From NCBI RefSeq assembly GCF_000218785.1, contig NZ_AFPO01000020.1, forward strand, positions 1-64,000: 64,000 nt of DNA, read 5' to 3'. Every line of letters starts with the position of its first letter. Position 1 is the stretch's first letter. Positions 39,178 to 46,918 of this stretch are shown one piece after another. A program made the position numbers and the translations under genes. A model generated the notes under the pieces. That model was not told the DNA's origin, made no database searches, and saw nothing but the letters and a program-made list of their open reading frames with translations. Source of the DNA: Idiomarina sp. A28L (GTDB lineage: Bacteria > Pseudomonadota > Gammaproteobacteria > Enterobacterales > Alteromonadaceae).

Positions 39178-39265
39178 GAAAGTTCCTGCCTAGCTATCGA
39201 ATTCCATAAAGCTCTGGATAATTTGTGCTACAACGCATTTTCGATGCACTTACAATGCAAAACAA

Positions 39266-40021
39266 CTACGCTGGGTTATCAATATCGATAAAAGCCACAG
39301 TTAAACCAAGCTCAGCTGCAATCTTTTCACCAAGAGCCTTCACGCCATACCGTTCGGTTGCATGGTGCCCAGCGGCGAAAAATTGGATTCCACATTCTCT
39401 TGCAATATGAATGGTTTGCTCAGAAACCTCGCCCGTAATAAAAGCATCGGCACCAGCAGCAAGCGCTTGCTCAATAAAGCCTTGACCACCGCCCGTGCAA
39501 ACAGCTACGCGGGTTATAATATGCGCCGAGGTTACGCAAGCAACAAGCTCACGATCAAGCAGCACTGTTAGCTTTTTAGCAAGCTCAGTGCCAGATAATC
39601 CCGCACTGAAATTCCCAATCTGCAATATGCCAACCGGTGTTACGTTACCTAACGATTCAATTTCACTCGCACCTAATAAGCGCAAAAGCTGCGCGTTATT
39701 ACCAAACTCAGGGTGGATATCCAATGGTAAATGGTAGGCAATCAAATTAATGTTGGCGCTAATGAGAGCGCCAAGCCTTTTTCGTTTCATGCCCACAACG
39801 GGCTCAGCTTCACCTTTCCAGAAGTAGCCGTGGTGTACTAATAATGTATCAGCGCCTTGTTCAATTGCGGCATCCACCAATGCTTGGCTTGCGGTAACTC
39901 CTGTTACTACTTTACCAACCTGATCATTGCCTTCAACTTGCAACCCGTTTGGACAATAATCCTGAACGATTTCCGGCTGTAACCAATTATTAAGCTGTTT
40001 TAATAGATCATTGCGCTGCAT
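39266..40021 (-). CDS. Nif3/YbgI family dinuclear metal protein
   Basis: This 251-residue protein has the Nif3-like fold: QDYCPNGLQVEG near the N-terminus, the metal ligands in LLVHHGYFW, AYHLPLDIHPEFGNN, GEVSEQTIHIARE and AAGHHATERYG. It is related to E. coli YbgI and to proteins called GTP cyclohydrolase I type 2, but the biochemical role is not established. It appears to be transcribed alone, divergent from the lysine-rich gene. Confidence 0.92.
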   Translation of the reverse strand: MQRNDLLKQLNNWLQPEIVQDYCPNGLQVEGNDQVGKVVTGVTASQALVDAAIEQGADTLLVHHGYFWKGEAEPVVGMKRKRLGALISANINLIAYHLPLDIHPEFGNNAQLLRLLGASEIESLGNVTPVGILQIGNFSAGLSGTELAKKLTVLLDRELVACVTSAHIITRVAVCTGGGQGFIEQALAAGADAFITGEVSEQTIHIARECGIQFFAAGHHATERYGVKALGEKIAAELGLTVAFIDIDNPA

Positions 40022-40094
40022 AAATTAGACACTCACGTTAAAAATAGGTATAAAAAAGAAGCACGATATTATCTTAACACAAAGGGAATACACG

Positions 40095-40541
40095 ATGAGC
40101 AAACTTGATAAAGAACAGGTGCTTGCTGATTTCAGTGCGGCTTATAAGAAAGCCCATGGGAAGGCACCCAAAGTGGAAGACAATAGTGGTTGGTATAGCA
40201 TAGATGGCGGTAAAAACGTGCGTTTGGCGGAAGTAGCTGAACTTACAGCCGAATATTCCGGTAAGCCGGCTAGCAAAAAAGATACTGATAAGAAAACCAC
40301 AACTAAGAAAGATACCGCTAAAAAGGCAGCCAAGCCGGCGAAATCTACAGCAAAAAAAGAGGTCTCTAAAAAGGCGACAAGCAAGAAATCAACTGCTAAA
40401 CAGGGATCCACTAAAAAGGCTGCCACGGCAAAACCAAAAGCGAAGAAAGCAGCAAACAGCGGTGGTTTAACCGCAAAAGAACAATGGAAGGAGCAGCTAG
40501 AAGCAAGCCAAGATGCTCGGCTTCCTCGGGGAATGCAGTAG
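40095..40541 (+). CDS. Small lysine-rich (histone H1-like) protein of unknown function
   Basis: This 148-residue protein has a folded-looking N-terminal part (about residues 1-58, with FSAAYKKAHGKAPKV and GWYSIDGGKNVRLAEVAEL), a low-complexity Lys/Ala/Thr/Ser tract (about 59-120, repeated KKxTxKK and TAKK units), and a conserved-looking tail LTAKEQWKEQLEASQDARL. The tract resembles the DNA-binding arms of bacterial H1-like proteins, so nucleoid or RNA binding is my inference. AAGGGA precedes the ATG. The stop codon is part of the terminator stem. Confidence 0.8.
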   Translation: MSKLDKEQVLADFSAAYKKAHGKAPKVEDNSGWYSIDGGKNVRLAEVAELTAEYSGKPASKKDTDKKTTTKKDTAKKAAKPAKSTAKKEVSKKATSKKSTAKQGSTKKAATAKPKAKKAANSGGLTAKEQWKEQLEASQDARLPRGMQ

Positions 40542-40566
40542 CAGCTTAATGCTGCTACTTTTTTTC
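40538..40566 (+). terminator. Terminator overlapping the stop of the lysine-rich gene
   Basis: GTAGCAGC (40538-40545) pairs with GCTGCTAC (40551-40558) and is followed by TTTTTTTT. The TAG stop (40539-40541) is inside the left arm. Confidence 0.88.
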
Positions 40567-40567
40567 T

Positions 40568-41089
40568 CTATTTCTTTTCCATGTAAATAGTGATTTCGCC
40601 AACACGAAAACCAAACTTTCGCATTTCCGTGCGGTTTACTAAGCGATCTTCATCGAGTAGAAACATCCAATCATCCAAGGTTACCGCTATGGTGCCATCA
40701 CGAAACGGTACCTCGAGTTGGTATACCCAATGCAACGCGTTTCCCGCTGTAGTTCCCTTAGCAACCCCTACTACATCGCCGGCAGTACCTTCGTAGCTAT
40801 TCTCACCAGTTTTCGTTAGTGTCCATACGCGTGTTTGTTCGCGGCCGTCATCCCAGTAAAATACCTCATCAAGCTCGCCCTGATTACCTTCCCAAGTGCC
40901 CACGATATCGGCACGAAAACGTTGCGTAACTTTTCCGGAACGATCTTGCACCATGCCATAGGCAACGATATCACCAACGAAATATTCATCTAAATGTAGC
41001 TTTGGTGAATCTGCTTGATAATCTTCAATTTTTGCCGAGCATCCACTTAAAAATATTAAGAAACCAGCAATCATCGCAAATATACGCAT
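40568..41089 (-). CDS. DUF3833 lipoprotein
   Basis: This 173-residue protein has a lipoprotein signal (MRIFAMIAGFLIFLSGC, Cys at residue 17) followed by the DUF3833 domain with LDEYFVGDIVAYGMVQDRSG, a beta-rich middle and WMFLLDEDRLVNRTEMRKFG. Function is unknown. It is the last gene of the ten-gene minus-strand operon. It is frequently seen in such Cfa/DUF1365 clusters, which suggests an envelope role linked to the modified lipid. Its start touches the stop of the chalcone-isomerase-like gene. Confidence 0.85.
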   Translation of the reverse strand: MRIFAMIAGFLIFLSGCSAKIEDYQADSPKLHLDEYFVGDIVAYGMVQDRSGKVTQRFRADIVGTWEGNQGELDEVFYWDDGREQTRVWTLTKTGENSYEGTAGDVVGVAKGTTAGNALHWVYQLEVPFRDGTIAVTLDDWMFLLDEDRLVNRTEMRKFGFRVGEITIYMEKK

Positions 41090-41661
41090 TATTTAACTCC
41101 TACTAACTCATCGCGGCTACTGCGAAAGCGAGCATCTTCAGATAACCAAATCGAAAGAAACTGATCGGCAAAATTACTGTTTTCAATCATGCCTAATTCA
41201 CCCTCAGTGCCGTAAAATTTAATGCCACCATCGGCTACTCTATGAGCAACAATGCAATCACCCGAATTTACATCTGGCCACATAGCGCTCAGCTCACTAA
41301 TCCATGTATCTGATTGTTCGTTCTGAGGGTAACCCATGCGTTCCCACTCATCTTGGGTTTGTTCGGCTAATTTTGCAGCACTGAAATCTCGGGCATATTG
41401 TAACCTTAACAATAATTCGTTAGCGCCAGAGTAATTGCCGTTATCAGAATACAATTCAGCGTCATAAATTCGAAATAGCATAACGCGCAACCGAGTTTCG
41501 CCAACTTTTTCAAGAGCCATCTCGCTAGCAGAGGCTTCACCGGAAACCACACTTTGGCCGCAACTGCTGGCATAGGCAGTAGAAGTACTCAGGGCTCCAA
41601 GAGTTACCGCAGCCGAAAATGCAACGGTAAATGCTGCCATTAAATAATTCTTTTTAAACAT
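41089..41661 (-). CDS. Secreted chalcone-isomerase-like protein
   Basis: From ATG 41661, preceded by AGGAGG, the 190-residue protein has a signal peptide (ending TAYA-SSCG) and a chalcone isomerase-like domain with TRLRVMLFRIYDAELY, LRLQYARDFSAAKLAEQT and FADQFLSIWLSEDARF. Plant relatives include fatty-acid-binding proteins. Bacterial members are periplasmic and lack a proven reaction. An upstream in-frame start at 41703 would remove the clean signal peptide. The start overlaps the DUF2878 stop by eight bases. Inference: it binds a fatty acyl product of the operon. Confidence 0.82.
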   Translation of the reverse strand: MFKKNYLMAAFTVAFSAAVTLGALSTSTAYASSCGQSVVSGEASASEMALEKVGETRLRVMLFRIYDAELYSDNGNYSGANELLLRLQYARDFSAAKLAEQTQDEWERMGYPQNEQSDTWISELSAMWPDVNSGDCIVAHRVADGGIKFYGTEGELGMIENSNFADQFLSIWLSEDARFRSSRDELVGVK

Positions 41662-42244
41662 TGATATGTTCCTCCTGCCCTTTAGTTTTTCCAGCTTTCG
41701 CAACCAGTATCGGCGTTACTAACCTCGACACTAAAACCATTATCAATCCCCACATAACTGCGTAAACCGTTACTGCATAGGGAAATGCGATTAATATTTC
41801 CGCTGCATCTATGCGAGTTCCCGCAAAGTAGGTTATTGGCCCGAAAACCGCACCTAACAAAGCTGCCAGTAATGCCTTACCACGTAGCCAATCGAAAACT
41901 ATCAACGACATTCCGGTAAAACCTACCCACAACAGAATCAACCAAGGCGGCAACCAATCGGTTCCGGTAAAAGAAATAACGCCAAAATAGACGGTTAGAA
42001 ATTCAGCGAATAATCCAGCAAATACCAAAATAAGAAACGCATAACGCCGTTGCCATAAAAGCTTCGGAGTAGCAGCGAACATCGCCAAAATAAGAAGTGC
42101 CGTAAGCCAAATCCAAGCTTCTCTGCCTAAAACAGCGCTTAACCAGACAAAATCGAAAATCACGAAACCCGCCAACCGCGGGTTCCGATGTAAATTCAAC
42201 AAATGGTACTTAACTTGTTCCTTAAGCTTAAACCAGATTTGCAT
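41654..42244 (-). CDS. DUF2878 membrane protein
   Basis: This 196-residue protein has about five to six transmembrane helices (for example LAGFVIFDFVWLSAVLG, FLILVFAGLFAEFLTVYFGV, WLILLWVGFTGMSLIVF) with a WLPPW loop, fitting DUF2878. No reaction is known. Its first codons overlap the end of the cfa-like gene by 17 bases and its end overlaps the next gene, so the tail of the operon is tightly coupled. Confidence 0.83.
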   Translation of the reverse strand: MQIWFKLKEQVKYHLLNLHRNPRLAGFVIFDFVWLSAVLGREAWIWLTALLILAMFAATPKLLWQRRYAFLILVFAGLFAEFLTVYFGVISFTGTDWLPPWLILLWVGFTGMSLIVFDWLRGKALLAALLGAVFGPITYFAGTRIDAAEILIAFPYAVTVYAVMWGLIMVLVSRLVTPILVAKAGKTKGQEEHINV

Positions 42245-43472
42245 TTTTCGTGGCCTTCATCTGCACTGCGCTGATACTTCGTTGATTGAAACCGCCCTCG
42301 CAATAACATAAATAGTAGTTCCACATCCGATAGAAACGGTCATCGTAATTAAAAGCCTGCAGCTCGTTAAACCGGCGATTAAAACGCGTTCGCCAATCCG
42401 CTAGTGTATGTGCGTAATCTAATCCAATATCACTAAGCTCACGAACAACCATATCTGTATTCTTTCTAAACATGCGTCCAATTAACTCCACTGATGGTAA
42501 ATAACCACCGGGGAAAATATATTTCTGAATAAAATCAACATTCCGGTTGTAGCTATCCAAGCGTTGGTCGGCAATCGTTATTGCCTGGAGCACCATTGTT
42601 CCACCCGGTTTCACTAAATCATTACATTTGCGGAAAAATGTTCCCATGTACTCGGCGCCAACCGCTTCAATCATTTCTACTGAAACAAGCTTATCAAACT
42701 GCCCCTGTAAATCTCGATAATCTTTCTTCAGCAAAGTAATCTTATCGCTTAACCCTTTTTCCGCCACCAAATCTTGCGCGTATTTATATTGCTCTTCAGA
42801 AATAGTAGTTGTGGTTACCTTACAGCCATAATTTTCAGCCGCATAAATTGCCAAACCACCCCAACCCGTTCCGATTTCTATTAAGTGATCGTTCTCGGTT
42901 AGTGTGAGCATCTCGCACAGGCGGCGCAGTTTTTCTTCCTGAGCTTCATCAAGCGAGGCATCAACCCGCGGGTATACAGCACTTGAATATTGCATACGCT
43001 CATCAAGGAACCGAGTGTAAAGCTCATTACCTAAATCGTAATGCGAAGCTATATTTTCTTTGGCACGCGTTTTGCTATTTCTGCGGCGAAAATGCGAAAT
43101 CATCTGCAAAGGCCACGAAATCCAGCCCAAGCGTTTCTCCAACTTATCCATCACACTTAAGTTGGCAGCAAACACCTCGATAACTTTGGTTAAATTTGGC
43201 GAGCTCCAATCGCCGGCGATAAACGCATCACCCGCGCCGATATCGCCACTAAAAACAAATTTTGAATAAGTGCGCGGGTGTAAAATTTCAATGCGAGCGC
43301 AAGGCTCAGCGCCCTCTTCGCCGAAGCGAGCAACTACCTGTTTATCATGTAAAATGACAAGTTCACCGAACTTTAAATGGCTAAGCACACGAAACATTAT
43401 CTTTTGTGCAAAACGCTCCATTTTTGTCATTGTTATCTCAGATATCGCTACTGTATCTGTCGATGTTCTCAT
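42228..43472 (-). CDS. Cfa-like phospholipid methyltransferase (possible UfaM type)
   Basis: This 414-residue protein is a COG2230 SAM-dependent methyltransferase acting on unsaturated acyl chains of membrane phospholipids. ENIASHYDLGNELYTRFLD and motif I IEIGTGWGGLAIYAA are clear. Compared with E. coli Cfa, the bicarbonate-binding Cys139 is Thr (IGTGWGG) and His266 is Gln (VLQAITI). Glu239 (SVEMIEAVG), Tyr317 (DYAHTLADW) and the Cys354 region (YYLCYCEGGF) remain. This is the pattern of the subgroup clustered with DUF1365 and FAD amine oxidases, including Rhodobacter UfaM and mycobacterial UfaA1 as I recall them. It may therefore make methylated rather than cyclopropane lipids. AGGA precedes the ATG. 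Confidence 0.9.
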   Translation of the reverse strand: MRTSTDTVAISEITMTKMERFAQKIMFRVLSHLKFGELVILHDKQVVARFGEEGAEPCARIEILHPRTYSKFVFSGDIGAGDAFIAGDWSSPNLTKVIEVFAANLSVMDKLEKRLGWISWPLQMISHFRRRNSKTRAKENIASHYDLGNELYTRFLDERMQYSSAVYPRVDASLDEAQEEKLRRLCEMLTLTENDHLIEIGTGWGGLAIYAAENYGCKVTTTTISEEQYKYAQDLVAEKGLSDKITLLKKDYRDLQGQFDKLVSVEMIEAVGAEYMGTFFRKCNDLVKPGGTMVLQAITIADQRLDSYNRNVDFIQKYIFPGGYLPSVELIGRMFRKNTDMVVRELSDIGLDYAHTLADWRTRFNRRFNELQAFNYDDRFYRMWNYYLCYCEGGFNQRSISAVQMKATKNANLV

Positions 43473-43489
43473 CTAATTAATCCTGCTTG

Positions 43490-44296
43490 TTATCTGCCGT
43501 TATTTTTTTTGTCCGTGTGGCCGAAATAAGGAACTCGTTTCGCAAACAATTTTAAAGCTTGCCAATATATTCCAGAAACTATTTTTAATGACATCCACGG
43601 ATGTTTTCTTAATACGCGCCGAACTTCACTCTGGTTCATTGGTATACGAGTTAATGTCATGCTTGCATCGAATACTCGTTGCTCTTGGTGCGCTTCTATG
43701 TGAATTAAAAGTTTCGAATTCTCACTCAGCTCTGGGGCAGTAAGTCGCCAGTGATAGCGCATATCTAACGGATTAAACGGAGATACATGAAAGGCTTTAT
43801 CGTGATCCTGAGGGTTATCAACAGTAAGTAAATAATAATGCCGTTCATTCCAAGGCGTATTACTCACCTCGGCCAACATGTAGGTAAACTCACCCCTCTC
43901 ATTCTGTAGGTAATAGCAATTAATAGGGCTAAAAAAAACACCGAAATTTCGAATATTCCCAAGAAAAAACACATTGCCGGTGAGCTGTGTATTAGCCAAT
44001 AGGCTCATTTTAGCAAGCACTGCATCGGCAAGGGGCTGCCCTTCATATTCGCGATGCTCATTACGCAAGTAATTCTCTTCCCGAAACTGCATAGGCGCCC
44101 AGCTTTTGCCCACCGAGAACAACTTGCTCACATTATTGGCGCTTTCTAAATCGTTTAGATCAAGCCACCATTGCATCAAGCTGTAATTAAAGCGGTGAAT
44201 CTTTGGGGTAAACCGCCGGTGCCTAACTACTCCATAGTACACAGCGTGCTGCATTTTCTTCGAATGCGTTGTGAGTAGGTTGCCGTTTTGCATCAT
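43490..44296 (-). CDS. DUF1365 protein (possible UfaO type)
   Basis: This 268-residue DUF1365 protein shows VYYGVVRHRRFTPKIHRFNY at the N-terminus, FGVFFSPINCYYL, LAEVSNTPWNERHYYLL and FHVSPFNPLDMRYHW, all family hallmarks. It starts on the last base of the FAD-protein stop and lies 17 bases ahead of the cfa-like gene. From memory, the R. sphaeroides member is required for oxygen insertion during furan fatty acid synthesis; the exact role assignment should be verified. The conserved His-rich N-terminus and NPLDMRYHW could form the active site. Confidence 0.9.
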   Translation of the reverse strand: MMQNGNLLTTHSKKMQHAVYYGVVRHRRFTPKIHRFNYSLMQWWLDLNDLESANNVSKLFSVGKSWAPMQFREENYLRNEHREYEGQPLADAVLAKMSLLANTQLTGNVFFLGNIRNFGVFFSPINCYYLQNERGEFTYMLAEVSNTPWNERHYYLLTVDNPQDHDKAFHVSPFNPLDMRYHWRLTAPELSENSKLLIHIEAHQEQRVFDASMTLTRIPMNQSEVRRVLRKHPWMSLKIVSGIYWQALKLFAKRVPYFGHTDKKNNGR

Positions 44297-45597
44297 TATT
44301 CGCCGTTGTATCGAGAATCATGCTCTGGGCGCCCAATACCAAAGCGCTCAACAACATCTACGGCACTGCGCACGCCATCTTCATGAAAGCCGCTGTACCA
44401 ATAGGCACCACAAAAATGTGTATGATTTTTGCCACATATCTCACTGCGTCGGGCTCGTTGTTTAAAAGAATCGACACTGTACACCGGGTGGGCGTAACTG
44501 AAACTACGAAGAATCTTGCTTTCATCAAGTGCGGCAGTGTTATTTAAGGTTACGCAAAACGTTTCCGGAGCATCAACTAACCCCTGTAAAATATTCATGT
44601 TGTAAGTTACAGTAGCGGGCTTATTCAAACCGCCTTTACGTAAATCAGGAAGTAAATAATTCCAACTGGCCCATGCTGCTTTGCGTTTTGGTAACTGGCC
44701 AATATCAGTATGTAACACAACATCATTATTTTGGTAGGGAATGCCACCCAAAATCGCTCGTTCATCTTCGCTTGGGTCGGCTAAGAGAGCTAGCGCTTGA
44801 TCGCTATGGCAAGCAAGAATCACCTCATCAAAGCGTTGATTGCTGCCATCAGCAAAGGCAATATCAACACCCTCGGAACCCCGGCGAACACTAATCACGT
44901 TGGCATTTAAAACGATACGCTCAGCAAAAGGCTGCGTTAAAGCTGGAATATAGCTTCGCGAACCGCCTTTAATTACATGCCACTGTGGCCGATTGCTAAC
45001 ATCCAATAAGCCGTGATTTAGGAAAAAACGTAAGAAAAAGCTAAGTGGAAAAGCAGATGATTCACTTAAACTAGCCGACCAAATTGCCGCACACATTGGA
45101 TACAGGTAATTGATAGAGAAATCTTCGCCCAGCTTAAGTTCATGCACAAATTCAGCAAGGGTAAGTTCAGCTAGTTCAGCTTCACTGCGCTCAACGAGTG
45201 CCTGCTTTGCCGCTTTATTAAACTTCACAATATCGAAGAGCATTTTATAAAAACGCGGCCGCAAGTAATTACGCTTTTGTGCAAACATAGTACCTAAAGT
45301 GTGGCCATTATATTCCAACCTTGTTTCCGGGTTTTGTACACTAAAACTCATCTGAGTGTCTTGCCAAGCAACACCATGCTTACGCAATAAAGCCCGAAAG
45401 TTCGGATAGGTTCTATCATTAAAAACAATAAAACCGGTATCGATAGCAAAAGGTTTACCGGCAACTTCAACATCAATCGTGGCAGTGTGGCCACCGATAT
45501 AGTTATTTTTCTCAAACATCCACACTTCGTGGTCTTGGCTCAATAAATTTGCTGCGGTAATTCCCGCGATACCCGAGCCAATAACTGCGATTTTCAT
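44296..45597 (-). CDS. FAD-dependent amine-oxidase-like protein (COG2907; possible UfaD type)
   Basis: This 433-residue flavoprotein has an N-terminal FAD-binding motif KIAVIGSGIAGITAANLL, EKNNYIGGHTATIDVEV, DTGFIVFNDRTYPNF and a C-terminal FCGAYWYSGFHEDGVRSA. It is the COG2907 group, annotated as amine oxidase or dehydrogenase. The R. sphaeroides homologue is reported, as I recall, to desaturate a methylated acyl chain on the way to furan fatty acids. It sits directly before DUF1365 and the cfa-like gene, the conserved trio. No amine substrate is implied by the context. Confidence 0.9.
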   Translation of the reverse strand: MKIAVIGSGIAGITAANLLSQDHEVWMFEKNNYIGGHTATIDVEVAGKPFAIDTGFIVFNDRTYPNFRALLRKHGVAWQDTQMSFSVQNPETRLEYNGHTLGTMFAQKRNYLRPRFYKMLFDIVKFNKAAKQALVERSEAELAELTLAEFVHELKLGEDFSINYLYPMCAAIWSASLSESSAFPLSFFLRFFLNHGLLDVSNRPQWHVIKGGSRSYIPALTQPFAERIVLNANVISVRRGSEGVDIAFADGSNQRFDEVILACHSDQALALLADPSEDERAILGGIPYQNNDVVLHTDIGQLPKRKAAWASWNYLLPDLRKGGLNKPATVTYNMNILQGLVDAPETFCVTLNNTAALDESKILRSFSYAHPVYSVDSFKQRARRSEICGKNHTHFCGAYWYSGFHEDGVRSAVDVVERFGIGRPEHDSRYNGE

Positions 45598-45638
45598 GTA
45601 CTTTCCTTTGCCGCGGAATTCCGCATATTAATAACGGT

Positions 45639-46394
45639 TTAAGATTGTTTCATACGTTTTGAAAGTGAAATCTGCAAACGATATGGCAGCCGCTGTAGAA
45701 ACGCTAAAATACCACCGAATATACGTGGGAATGCAATATGCGGTTTACCTTTAGCAATGCCTTTTTGGATTGCCCTAGAAGCCTGCTCTACAGTAACGCG
45801 CATTGGCATCTCGAAATCGTTAGCATCTGTCATGGGTGTTTTTACAAAGCCCGGCGATACGGTAATAACTTGGATACCCTCTTTTACCAAATCTGTGCGT
45901 AATGAACCGGCAAAGTAATGAATAGCGGCTTTGCTAGCTCCATAAGCCTCTGCGCGTGTAAATTGAAACATGCGAGCCATACTATCAACCACAACCAACT
46001 TACTGCCCGGCTTTAAATTCGGAAGCACCCCTGCAATTGAATTCACAACGCCAAAAAAATTGGCGGCGAACACACGATCCACAAGAGCCGGTTCAAAATT
46101 CTTTGCGTCATCAATATATTCACACACACCCGCGCTCAATATAACGCAATCAAATCCTGAAGCTTGCAGGCCCTCATTCACTGCAATTTCCTGCAAAGCC
46201 AAAAGCGTTTGCTCTCTATCGGTAACATCAAAAATACAGTAGCTTAAACGCCCGCTGCCGCGCGCATCCTTGGCAAGGGCATCAAGTTTCGCTTTTGTTC
46301 TTCCGCAAGCAACAACATGATGGCCATCTGCCAAGTAATCCAACGCTAGTTGCTTACCAATACCTGAGGTTGCTCCGGTAATTAAAATATTCAT
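45639..46394 (-). CDS. Short-chain dehydrogenase/reductase
   Basis: This 251-residue classical SDR has the cofactor motif ILITGATSGIGKQLA, the NAG-equivalent LSAGVCEY, a catalytic Ser in VVDSMARMF and YGASK at about residue 157-161, followed by TVSPGFVKTPMT. Similar SDRs accompany the trio in R. sphaeroides and other ECF-ChrR clusters. The substrate is unknown; a lipid carbonyl or alcohol is my inference. It is 41 bases ahead of the FAD gene. Confidence 0.9.
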   Translation of the reverse strand: MNILITGATSGIGKQLALDYLADGHHVVACGRTKAKLDALAKDARGSGRLSYCIFDVTDREQTLLALQEIAVNEGLQASGFDCVILSAGVCEYIDDAKNFEPALVDRVFAANFFGVVNSIAGVLPNLKPGSKLVVVDSMARMFQFTRAEAYGASKAAIHYFAGSLRTDLVKEGIQVITVSPGFVKTPMTDANDFEMPMRVTVEQASRAIQKGIAKGKPHIAFPRIFGGILAFLQRLPYRLQISLSKRMKQS

Positions 46395-46439
46395 TATGTG
46401 CCCTTAACATTCGCTGTGAATAAATGGCTAAAATTAGGC

Positions 46440-46898
46440 TTACTCGTATGCTTCCAACCGTTCGCGAACTTTGCGTATTAAAAACCCAAGCACAGGAACA
46501 TGCTCATAAACCATTGCACCAACATCATAATAATCAACATGATGGCGCACTGTGTTCTCTTCTTCTGCAAATTCCAAATGCGTGCAGCCAGGCACTACTA
46601 TTTCTTTACCGCCTGCCAATTTTTCATGTTGCAAGCGCATCTGCCAAGTTAAGAAGGCTTTGCTTTCAGTAACCACTTGCGCATCAAACGCGAAGTGGCA
46701 GGAACTGGCATTTGCTACGCCGTGATTAAAGTAACTCTTCAACTCAGCCAAACCATTTACTTGTAAAATAGGATCTCGAAAACTTATTTCTGCGTGGTAA
46801 ATGTTATCGGCTTGGTCAATAGATTTCTTATTAAACTCACTGTACATCGCCTGCAAATCATGTACCAATTGCTCCCGATCAGCATGCTTAATCGTCAT
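46440..46898 (-). CDS. SnoaL/NTF2-like protein
   Basis: This 152-residue protein has the NTF2-like layout: helix LVHDLQAMYSEFNKKSIDQA, IYHAEISFRDPILQVNG, a Phe/Trp-rich sheet (FLTWQMRLQHEKL), GCTHLEFAEEENTVRHHVDYYD and a C-terminal helix. Such folds bind small hydrophobic ligands and sometimes catalyse isomerisation or hydration. It lies between the SDR and photolyase genes in the operon. No specific reaction can be named. Confidence 0.85.
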   Translation of the reverse strand: MTIKHADREQLVHDLQAMYSEFNKKSIDQADNIYHAEISFRDPILQVNGLAELKSYFNHGVANASSCHFAFDAQVVTESKAFLTWQMRLQHEKLAGGKEIVVPGCTHLEFAEEENTVRHHVDYYDVGAMVYEHVPVLGFLIRKVRERLEAYE

Positions 46899-46918
46899 AA
46901 TCCACCGCCCTTAAATTG

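Noticed and set aside
40142-40426. A 94-codon antisense frame opposite the lysine-rich gene, looking like a hydrophobic protein
   Set aside because: Its Leu/Val/Phe repeats are the complement of Lys/Ala/Thr codons, so it is a mirror of the basic tract.
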